A stretch of 64,000 nt of DNA from Brevundimonas sp. LM2 (lineage in GTDB: Bacteria > Pseudomonadota > Alphaproteobacteria > Caulobacterales > Caulobacteraceae): positions 1,704,501 to 1,768,500 of the forward strand of contig NZ_CP019508.1 of assembly GCF_002002865.1 (NCBI RefSeq). Reading direction: 5' to 3'. The notes beneath the pieces are model-generated. The model was not told where the DNA came from and did not search any database. It was given only the letters and a program-made list of their open reading frames with translations. The translations under genes were made by a program, and so were the position numbers. Each line of letters starts with the position of its first letter. Positions within the stretch are counted from its first letter, which is position 1. Shown one piece after another: positions 57,394-64,000 of this stretch.

Positions 57394-57900
57394 ATGAAAA
57401 TCCCCCGTATTGCCTGGGCCGCCTACGGCTTCGCGCTCTTCGTCATCGTGTTCGACCAGATCACCAAGGCCTGGTTCCTGAGCGCCATCGCCGATCTGGA
57501 GGTCCCGCAGATCCTCGTCGCGCCGCCGATCCTGAACTTCTCCTATGTGCAGAACACCGGCGTCAGCTTCGGCCTGTTCGGCGGCGGTGCCGCGCGCTGG
57601 GCCCTCGCGGTCTTTTCCCTGATCGTGGCGGCCGGTCTGGCCTGGTGGGCGCTCCAGGCGAAGCGTCGGACGCTGGTCGCGGCGATCGGTCTGGTGATCG
57701 GCGGGGCGATCGGCAATGCGATCGACCGGATCCGCTTCGGCTATGTGGTGGATTTCGTCGATTTCTCGGGGACGGGTCTGTTTCCCTGGGTCTTCAACGT
57801 CGCCGACAGCGCCATCTCCGTCGGGGTCGCCCTGCTGATTCTGGACAGCATCCGGTCCGAACGGAAGGGGGCCGTTGGCGCGGCCCACGAAAAGGCGTAA
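57394..57900 (+). CDS. lspA: Lipoprotein signal peptidase II
   Basis: 168 aa, four membrane helices. Catalytic aspartates are in RIRFGYVVDFVDF (about D120) and FNVADSAIS (about D138); NTGVSFGLF is also conserved. Removes signal peptides from lipoproteins at the lipobox, and would process the lipoproteins encoded nearby. ATG at 57394 is preferred to an upstream in-frame codon. Confidence 0.96.
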   Translation: MKIPRIAWAAYGFALFVIVFDQITKAWFLSAIADLEVPQILVAPPILNFSYVQNTGVSFGLFGGGAARWALAVFSLIVAAGLAWWALQAKRRTLVAAIGLVIGGAIGNAIDRIRFGYVVDFVDFSGTGLFPWVFNVADSAISVGVALLILDSIRSERKGAVGAAHEKA

Positions 57901-57971
57901 TCACCGGCTCTTTCGTGCGTCTATCTCTGTGTGACCTGGGCGCGTCCGTCGCGCTGGAGCCGAACCGTACC

Positions 57972-58538
57972 ATGCGAATCGCCCGCCTCTCGACCGTATC
58001 CCTGATCGCCGTTTCGGCCGTGGCCCTGACGGCCTGCGGCAGCATGCGCCAGTCCATCGGCCTGACCAAGGTCGTGCCCGACGAGTTTCTGACGGTCTCG
58101 TCGGCCCCGCTGACCGTGCCGCCGGAGTACGGCCTGCGTCCGCCGGCGCCCGGCCAACCCCGGCCCCAGGAACTGGCCCCCGAGAGCGCGGCGCGCCAGA
58201 TCCTGCTGGGGCAGCGCCAGGCCATCACCCGCACGCCGGGCGAGCAGGCCCTGGTCAGCGCCGCCGGCGCCGAACGCGCGGACCCCCTGGCCCGCTACGT
58301 CATCGACGACGAGTTCGGCGATCTGGCCCACAAGGAAAAGAGTTTCGCCGACCGGGTCCTGTTCTGGCGCCGCGACGACGCCGCCACCCAGGCTCCGACC
58401 CAGAGCCAGACGGCCCAGGGCGCCGTCACCATCGACGCCGCCAGCGAGAACGCCCGGCTTCAGGCCCTGACCGGCACCCAGTCGCAGATCGTCATCGCCC
58501 CGCGCCGCAGCGGTGGGTTCAAGCTGCCTGGTCTGTAA
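57972..58538 (+). CDS. DUF3035/BamF-like outer-membrane lipoprotein
   Basis: 188 aa. Lipobox LTAC (LIAVSAVALTACGSM). The conserved stretch VVPDEFLTVSSAPLTVPPEYGLRPP marks DUF3035, a family I recall as BamF, the alphaproteobacterial lipoprotein of the beta-barrel assembly complex. The rest is low-complexity and likely flexible. It follows lspA by 71 bp and may share its promoter. The BamF role is from family knowledge only. Confidence 0.85.
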   Translation: MRIARLSTVSLIAVSAVALTACGSMRQSIGLTKVVPDEFLTVSSAPLTVPPEYGLRPPAPGQPRPQELAPESAARQILLGQRQAITRTPGEQALVSAAGAERADPLARYVIDDEFGDLAHKEKSFADRVLFWRRDDAATQAPTQSQTAQGAVTIDAASENARLQALTGTQSQIVIAPRRSGGFKLPGL

Positions 58539-58627
58539 GGAGCGCGGACCTCCAGGTCCGCTTAACGAACTCGCGTCGCAGTTTGAAGTTTTGCATCAAG
58601 GCTTACGGACCTGGAGGTCCGCGCTCC
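58539..58627. repeat. Perfect 22-bp inverted repeat
   Basis: Arms 58539-58560 and 58606-58627 are exact reverse complements, and each arm itself contains the near-palindrome CGGACCTCCAGGTCCG. The 45-nt loop is AT-richer. It begins at the stop codon of the DUF3035 gene and ends 11 bp before the thioesterase start, so it could terminate the first transcript or be a dispersed repeat. Confidence 0.85.
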
Positions 58628-58638
58628 GGTGAGCCGCT

Positions 58639-59088
58639 ATGACCAGTATTCTTTCGCTCACCCATCTGTCGGGGGTGGAACAGCTCCGTCTCGCCTTCCA
58701 GGGTGAGGAGAACACCGCCCCGATCGCACGAACGCTCGATTACCGGCTGACCGAGGTCGAGGCGGGGCGGGTGGTGTTCGAGGGGACGCCGACGCGCGCG
58801 GTCTACAACCCCATCGGCACCGTCCACGGCGGCTGGATGGCGACGCTGCTCGATTCGGCCTGCGCCTGCGCGGTCCATTCGATGCTGAAGCCGGGGCAGG
58901 GCTACACCACCCTTGAGATCAAGACCGTCTTCCACCGCGCCCTGACCGAGGGGGTGCCGGTCCGGGCCGAGGGCCGGATCGTCCAGATCGGTCGCCGCGC
59001 CGGGTTCGCCGAGGCGGATCTGAAAGGACTGGACGGCAAGCTGTATGCCACGGCGACCTCGACCTGTCTGGTCATGCAGATCGAGTGA
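58639..59088 (+). CDS. PaaI-family hot-dog thioesterase
   Basis: 149 aa. The hot-dog core with NPIGTVHGGWMATLLDSACACAV carries the HGG motif and the catalytic Asp/Gly region; TTLEIKTVFHRALTEG follows. Hydrolyses acyl-CoA thioesters, probably medium-chain or aryl. It stands between the inverted repeat and the DUF2231 gene. Confidence 0.92.
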   Translation: MTSILSLTHLSGVEQLRLAFQGEENTAPIARTLDYRLTEVEAGRVVFEGTPTRAVYNPIGTVHGGWMATLLDSACACAVHSMLKPGQGYTTLEIKTVFHRALTEGVPVRAEGRIVQIGRRAGFAEADLKGLDGKLYATATSTCLVMQIE

Positions 59089-59175
59089 CCGCGCGGGCCG
59101 GTGCGCCTCCCCGGGATGAAACCAAAGCGAGGTCGGGGACTTCTGCTGGCTACCGCTCACAACAGGAGGCCGTCC

Positions 59176-59613
59176 ATGGCCATCGCACGGCCCTCTCTGA
59201 GGACAGGCGCGCACGCTTTGCACGCCATACTCCTGTCTTTCCCGATCGCTCTGTTCAGCGGTGCCCTCCTGTCCGACATCGCCTATCTGCGGACGGCCGA
59301 AATCCAGTGGACGAACTTTTCGGCCTGGTTGATCGCCTTCGCCCTGGTGTTCGGCGGGCTGGTCGCGGCCTGGGCGCTGGTGTCTCTGGTGATCGGCTAT
59401 CGGGATGCGCGCAGGGACGGCCGCATCACCTATTTCGCCGTCCTGGCCGCCATGTGGGTGCTGGGATTGATCAACGCCTTCAAGCACAGCCAGGACGCCT
59501 GGAGCTCCGTCGGGGCGCTGGGGCTGATCCTCTCCGTCCTGTGTACTCTGCTGGCCCTCGCCGCCGGCGTCCTTCTGCATGCGGGCCTGACGACCCGGGA
59601 GATCGCCCGATGA
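59176..59613 (+). CDS. DUF2231-type membrane protein
   Basis: 145 aa from the ATG at 59176 with AGGAGG upstream. Four membrane helices: HAILLSFPIALFSGALLSD, LIAFALVFGGLVAAWALVSL, YFAVLAAMWVLGLINAF, LILSVLCTLLALAAGVL. The HAILLSFPIALF start and HQ-like spacing fit DUF2231, often found beside PQQ- or heme-dependent dehydrogenases. ATGA overlap with the next gene. Confidence 0.87.
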   Translation: MAIARPSLRTGAHALHAILLSFPIALFSGALLSDIAYLRTAEIQWTNFSAWLIAFALVFGGLVAAWALVSLVIGYRDARRDGRITYFAVLAAMWVLGLINAFKHSQDAWSSVGALGLILSVLCTLLALAAGVLLHAGLTTREIAR

Positions 59614-60944
59614 TCCGTTCGTTGATGGGAGCCACGGCTCTGCTCGCCCTGCTCAGCGCCTGTGGCCAGAGCGATCCGGGTCTGAACCAGACCGGTGCCA
59701 ATCCCGACCTGCCGGGCGTGAGCCAGACGCTGATCCCTCCGATGAAGATCGCCAAGCCCGTCGGCTGGGGCGACCAGACGCCCACCGTGCCCGCCGGGTT
59801 CACGGTCACGGCCATGGCCACGGACTTCCTGATCCCACGCCAGATGCTGGTGCTGCCGAACGGAGACATCCTGGTCGCCGAAGGGCGCGGTGGTGGCGCT
59901 CCGGCGCTGCGGCCCAAGGATGTGATCGCCGGCGCGATCAAGAAGCAGGGCACCACCCAGGTCGAAAGCGGCAACCGGATCACCCTGCTGCGCGACGCCG
60001 ACAACGATGGCGTGCCGGAAACCCGTACCGTCTTCATCGACAATCTGAACGCGCCTTACGGCATGGCCTTTGTCGACGGGTCGCTCTACGTCGCCAACCA
60101 GGACGCCCTGCTGCGCTTCAGCTACCAGCCGGGCCAGACGCGGATCACCACGGCGGGCGAGGAGCTGACCAAGCTGCCGTCGCGCATCAACCACCACTGG
60201 ACCAAGTCCCTGACCGCCAGCGCCGACGGCCAGACCCTGTATGTCGGCATCGGCTCCAACTCCAACATCGGCGAGCGCGGCCTGGCCGTCGAGGAGGATC
60301 GGGCAGTGGTCTGGGCCATCGACCGGCGGACCGGAGCGCGCCGCACCGTGGCGACCGGCATCCGCAACCCCACGGCCCTGTCCATCGAACCCCAGACCGG
60401 GGCGCTGTGGTCGGTCGTCAACGAGCGCGACGAGATCGGGCCGCAACTGGTTCCCGACTATCTGACGTCGGTGCGTGAGGGTGCCTTCTACGGCTGGCCC
60501 TACAGCTACTGGGGTCAGAACGTCGACCCGCGCGTCCGGCCGCAGAACCCCGACCTGGTCGCGCGCGCGATGAAGCCCGACTATGCGCTGGGTTCGCACG
60601 TGGCCGCCCTGGGCCTGTCGTTCGCGACCAACGGCGGGTTCGGCGGCGGCTTCAGCCAAGGCGCCTTCGTGGGCGAGCACGGCAGCTGGAACCGTCAGGA
60701 CCTGTCCGGCTACAAGGTCGTCTGGGTGCCCTTTGCGGGAGGCCAGCCCAGCGGCCCTCCGGTCGACTTCGCCACGGGCTTCCTGACCGCCGACGGCCAG
60801 GCGCGCGGACGGCCGGTGGGGGTCACCTTCGATCCGGCGCGCCGGATCCTGCTGGTGGCCGATGATCTGTCGAACACGGTGTGGCGGATCGCGCCCCGGA
60901 CGGCTGCTGCTTCAACCGCCCCCGCGCCGGTACCCGCGACCTGA
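59610..60944 (+). CDS. PQQ-dependent sugar (sorbosone) dehydrogenase-like lipoprotein
   Basis: 444 aa with a lipobox (LLALLSACGQ). A six-bladed beta-propeller follows: FTVTAMATDFLIPRQMLVLP, NRITLLRDADNDGVPETRTV (Ca-binding-like DADNDG), LNAPYGMAF, and GEHGSWNRQDLSGYKVVWVPF near the end. Resembles L-sorbosone/glucose dehydrogenases that oxidise aldoses in the periplasm with PQQ; whether PQQ is used is unproven. Coupled to the DUF2231 gene. Confidence 0.9.
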   Translation: MIRSLMGATALLALLSACGQSDPGLNQTGANPDLPGVSQTLIPPMKIAKPVGWGDQTPTVPAGFTVTAMATDFLIPRQMLVLPNGDILVAEGRGGGAPALRPKDVIAGAIKKQGTTQVESGNRITLLRDADNDGVPETRTVFIDNLNAPYGMAFVDGSLYVANQDALLRFSYQPGQTRITTAGEELTKLPSRINHHWTKSLTASADGQTLYVGIGSNSNIGERGLAVEEDRAVVWAIDRRTGARRTVATGIRNPTALSIEPQTGALWSVVNERDEIGPQLVPDYLTSVREGAFYGWPYSYWGQNVDPRVRPQNPDLVARAMKPDYALGSHVAALGLSFATNGGFGGGFSQGAFVGEHGSWNRQDLSGYKVVWVPFAGGQPSGPPVDFATGFLTADGQARGRPVGVTFDPARRILLVADDLSNTVWRIAPRTAAASTAPAPVPAT

Positions 60945-62219
60945 TCAGGCGAAGCGGCGGCGCTTCTCGGCCGAGATCAGGGTCGACCGCACGAAGTCCC
61001 CGGGCGGGTCGGTCTCGGCCAGGACGGCCTCCTTGATGGCCCGGGGCTCGCCGAACAGGTGGCCCTGGGCCATCGAGATGTCGAGCTCGAGGATGTCGAC
61101 GATCTGGCGCTCGTTCTCGCATTTCTCGGCGATGACCTCGATGCCGTAGCGGCGGGTCAGTTGGGCGAAATCGGCGGCCTGGATGTCGCGCAGGGACGGG
61201 ATGGGCGAGCCGCCGTCCAGATCCAGCAGCTGTTCGATCAGCAGGTCGGCGCTCACCTTGAGGAAGCGGACGTCCGACCGCTGCAGGTCGTTGAAATCCA
61301 GGTCCAGGGTCTGGACCTTGTCGATCGAGAAGCGGAAGCCGAGATCGGCCAGCTTGGCCATGTTGCGGGCCTCGATCGCCCCGCGCGCCTCGTAGGTCGC
61401 CTGACCCAGTTCGAAGATCAGCGCATCCTTCAGATCGCGGTTTTCGGACAGGAAGGCCAGAAACTGGGGAAAGAAGGTCTCGTCGCCCAGGGACGCCAGG
61501 GCGACATTGCAGAACACGCCCACCTTGCGGTCCTGCCGCGCGAGCCGGCGCACGATCTGGGCGCAGCGGAACAGCAGCAGGTTGTCGATGGCGGGGACCA
61601 GGCCCTCGCCCTCCGCGACCGACAGATATTCGGCCGGCATCATCACCCGGTCCGCCGAATCGCGCAGGCGGGTGAAGCTTTCGTAGAAGATCGTCCGGCG
61701 CTGGGGCAGGCTGACCACGGGCTGCAGATACAGGTCAGCGCGGTTTTCGGAGAGGGCCTCGTGGACCGTCTTCAGAAGCTGGTTGGACTGGTGATGCCGT
61801 CGGGCTTCCGCGGTATCAGGCGCGACCATCGGCGTGACCGTCAGGCGCTGGTCGATCGAGACGCTCATCTGGGCGACCAGATCTTCCAGTATCCGGACCT
61901 CGCCAGTCAGCTCTTCGGTGCGGGTCAGGGCTCCGGCCTCGATGGCGGTGGCCAGTTCGCCCAGCGCATTCTGGGTCTGCTCCATGGCGTCGGCCAGCAG
62001 CCGGTGCGCCTGACGCACGCTGCCGATCTCGGCTCGCAGCGCCTTGCGTTCGGCGATGCCGGTGAAGATGGCATGGGCCGCCCCCAGGATGCCCAGCACG
62101 CCGAGGGTCGCGGCCGCCCCAGCACCGACCCCGAGACCGGCCCGCCACAGAAAGGCGCCGACCGTCATCGCCAGAAAGACGTAGCCGAAAAACAGGAAAC
62201 CGTTGGTCAGTGTGCGCAT
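60945..62219 (-). CDS. tipF: Degenerate EAL-domain protein, TipF-like flagellar factor
   Basis: 424 aa. Two N-terminal membrane helices (about residues 5-25 and 33-55), a coiled-coil (about 60-125) and an EAL-type domain (about 145-400). The signature EAL is replaced by YESFTRL (E180), and several metal ligands of active phosphodiesterases are missing (for example FELGQATYEARGA). This matches Caulobacter TipF, a c-di-GMP receptor that positions the flagellum. It should bind c-di-GMP rather than hydrolyse it. Alone on the minus strand. Confidence 0.85.
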   Translation of the reverse strand: MRTLTNGFLFFGYVFLAMTVGAFLWRAGLGVGAGAAATLGVLGILGAAHAIFTGIAERKALRAEIGSVRQAHRLLADAMEQTQNALGELATAIEAGALTRTEELTGEVRILEDLVAQMSVSIDQRLTVTPMVAPDTAEARRHHQSNQLLKTVHEALSENRADLYLQPVVSLPQRRTIFYESFTRLRDSADRVMMPAEYLSVAEGEGLVPAIDNLLLFRCAQIVRRLARQDRKVGVFCNVALASLGDETFFPQFLAFLSENRDLKDALIFELGQATYEARGAIEARNMAKLADLGFRFSIDKVQTLDLDFNDLQRSDVRFLKVSADLLIEQLLDLDGGSPIPSLRDIQAADFAQLTRRYGIEVIAEKCENERQIVDILELDISMAQGHLFGEPRAIKEAVLAETDPPGDFVRSTLISAEKRRRFA

Positions 62220-62327
62220 GGGAACGGGGCTGTCCGTCTTCCCGGATGGAATCGGTCGAGTATCAGGCTATCAGGACGCAACGGCTAGGGCGCGCGGTAA
62301 GAATGCGCTCCAAATCAGAGGATACGC

Positions 62328-63098
62328 ATGGAACTGTTCGATCTGACCGGCAAGGTCGCCATCATCACCGGCTCGTCCAAGGGCATCGGCAGGGCCATCG
62401 CCGTACGGCTGGCCGAGCACGGGGCCCGGGTGGTGATCTCCTCGCGCAAGGCCGGGCCCTGCGACGAGGTCGCGGGGGCGCTCAATGCCCGATACGGCGA
62501 GGGGCGGGCGATCGCCATTCCAGCCAATATCGCCTCGAAGGAGGATCTGCAGCGGCTGGTGGACGAGACCATGGCGGCCTGGGGACAGATCGACATCCTG
62601 ATCTGCAATGCGGCGTCCAATCCCTATGCGGGGCCGATGGCGGGAATTTCCGACGATCAGTTCAACAAGATCCTGCAGAACAACGTGGTCTCCAACCACT
62701 GGCTGATCCAGATGGTGGCGCCGCAGATGCTGGAGCGGAAGTCCGGCGCGATCACCGTGGTGTCGTCGATCGGCGGGCTGCGTGGCAACGCCCTGATCGG
62801 GGCCTATAACATCTCCAAGGCCGCCGACATGCAGCTGGTGCGCAACCTGGCGGTCGAATGGGGACCGTCGAACGTGCGCGTCAACTGCATCGCCCCGGGC
62901 CTGGTCCAGACGGACTTCGCCAAATACCTGTGGGAGAACCCCGAGATCCTGAAGGTGGCCACCGACCCGGCGCCCCTGCGCCGCATCGGCCAGCCGGACG
63001 AGATCGCCGGGGCGGCGGTCTATCTGTCGTCGCCGGCGTCCGCCTATATGACCGGCCAGACCCTGGTCGTGGACGGCGGGATCACCATTGCCTGGTGA
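62328..63098 (+). CDS. SDR-family oxidoreductase
   Basis: 256 aa, NAD(P)-binding Rossmann fold. TGSSKGIGRAIA is the dinucleotide motif, NAASNPY the NNAG-like motif, VVSSIGG the catalytic Ser, and YNISKAAD the Tyr and Lys. The C-terminal segment is typical of long-chain hydroxyacyl or enoyl reductases. The substrate is unclear. Followed by an acyltransferase 43 bp later. Confidence 0.93.
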   Translation: MELFDLTGKVAIITGSSKGIGRAIAVRLAEHGARVVISSRKAGPCDEVAGALNARYGEGRAIAIPANIASKEDLQRLVDETMAAWGQIDILICNAASNPYAGPMAGISDDQFNKILQNNVVSNHWLIQMVAPQMLERKSGAITVVSSIGGLRGNALIGAYNISKAADMQLVRNLAVEWGPSNVRVNCIAPGLVQTDFAKYLWENPEILKVATDPAPLRRIGQPDEIAGAAVYLSSPASAYMTGQTLVVDGGITIAW

Positions 63099-63141
63099 GG
63101 TCCCCCCCCGGACCGGTCTGCGTCAGGACCTGACGTGGCGG

Positions 63142-64000
63142 ATGGAGGCCGTGGCCTTCGCCGGCTTCGTCGGTCTGATGCGGCTGATCGGCCTGGAGGC
63201 GGCGTCCAATCTCGGGGGCTGGCTGCTGCGGACCCTGGGCCCGCGCGTCGGCACGCATCGCACGGTCATGCGCAATCTGCGGATCGCCTTTCCGGACATG
63301 GATCCGCTGGAGCGGGATCGGCTGGCGCGCGACCAGTGGGAACAGACGGGTCGGACCTTCGCCGAGACCGCCGTCATGGACCAGCTGACCCCGGCATCCG
63401 GCCGGATCGAGATCGTCGGGGCCGACCGGTTGGAGGCCATCCGCGCCTCGGGGCGACCGGTCGTCTTCGTCTCGGGGCATATGGCCAATATCGAGACCAT
63501 GGCGGCCGTTCTGGTGGCCTCGGGCATCCCGGTGCAGGTCACCTATCGCCCCGCCAACAACCCCTATGTCGATGCCCAGATCCGCGCGGCGCGGGCCCGG
63601 TACGGGGTGCGGCTGTTCGCGCCCAAGGGCGGCGACGGCGCGCGCGAGCTGCTGGCCGGCCTGGCCCGCGGCGAGAGCGTCGCCCTGATGAACGATCAGA
63701 AATTCTCGGAAGGGCCGGAGGTCACGTTCTTCGGTCAGCCGGTCAATGCGGCGCCCGGGCCGACGCGTCTGGCCCTGCGGTTCGGCACCGTGCTGCAGCC
63801 GATGTCGGTGGTTCGATTGCCGGGCGTCCGCTTTCGCGTGACCGCCCATGAGCCGATCGCGGTGGGCGGCGCGGGAGACCGGCCGACGGACATCGTCCGG
63901 GGCGTCCAGTCCATCACCACCTTCATCGAGGATCGCGTTCGGGCGCATCCGGTGGACTGGTTCTGGGTCCATCGCCGCTGGCCGGACCGGGTCTATGCCG
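63142..64000 (+). CDS. Lipid A biosynthesis (LpxL/HtrB-like) acyltransferase, 3' end cut by window
   Basis: Open to the right edge, at least 286 aa. Frame from the ATG at 63142; homologues suggest a start 8 residues earlier (QDLTWRMEAVAF), where only CTG or TTG codons occur. The membrane anchor (GFVGLMRLIGLEAASNLGG) is followed by the acyltransferase core with SGHMANIETMAAVL (HX4E-like H and E, catalytic), RPANNPYVDAQI, LMNDQKFSEG and VTFFGQPVNAAPGPTRLAL, as in LpxL/LpxM. The visible end WFWVHRRWPDR is a family motif near the C terminus, so little is missing. Confidence 0.9.
   Translation, partial: MEAVAFAGFVGLMRLIGLEAASNLGGWLLRTLGPRVGTHRTVMRNLRIAFPDMDPLERDRLARDQWEQTGRTFAETAVMDQLTPASGRIEIVGADRLEAIRASGRPVVFVSGHMANIETMAAVLVASGIPVQVTYRPANNPYVDAQIRAARARYGVRLFAPKGGDGARELLAGLARGESVALMNDQKFSEGPEVTFFGQPVNAAPGPTRLALRFGTVLQPMSVVRLPGVRFRVTAHEPIAVGGAGDRPTDIVRGVQSITTFIEDRVRAHPVDWFWVHRRWPDRVYA

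Overview
The window looks like a chromosome segment of a Caulobacteraceae alphaproteobacterium, most likely Brevundimonas or a close relative. The signs are very GC-rich DNA, COQ9, DUF2948, UPF0262 and BamF-type (DUF3035) families, a TipF-like flagellar factor, and palindromic intergenic repeats of a kind I associate with this group. The genus is an inference; no rRNA or other phylogenetic marker was aligned.

Positions 1 to about 43,811 are accessory DNA that I read as an integrated conjugative element or a composite island. Its left end lies outside the window and its right end abuts the 3' end of a tRNA-Thr gene (43,812-43,886, minus strand). The left part holds tandem iron-uptake modules: a TonB-dependent receptor cut by the window edge, a broken ECF sigma gene, then an intact ECF sigma, FecR and receptor set. 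From 7.6 to 32.2 kb is the conjugative core. It runs from a structured leader and a ParB-like protein through DUF736, a thioredoxin, a TPR protein, a NUDIX protein, an ArdC-like antirestriction protein and several regulators, then TraF, a lytic transglycosylase, relaxase and TraG, to the mating-pair genes trbB-C-D-E-J-K-L-F-G-I, DUF2274 and a LysR regulator.

From 32.5 to 42.4 kb comes a second cargo block: a PP2C phosphatase, ExbB, ExbD and TonB, two ECF sigma/FecR pairs and a third receptor. The element therefore carries receptors, their signalling proteins and the inner-membrane motor that energises them. A 155-bp leader next to the ParB-like gene recurs at 42.7 kb at roughly 90% identity, and a decayed VOC-family gene lies beyond it. 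No integrase, RepA or ParA is visible in the window.

From 43.8 kb to the end the gene set is core: tRNA-Thr, murA, DUF2948, UPF0262, an M23 peptidase, a two-gene ABC exporter, rpsU (apparently with a CTG start), coq9, ileS, a lipoprotein, ribF, a MaoC hydratase, a HAD hydrolase, lspA, a BamF-like lipoprotein, a thioesterase, a DUF2231 membrane protein with a sorbosone-dehydrogenase-like lipoprotein, tipF, an SDR, and a lipid A acyltransferase cut by the right edge.
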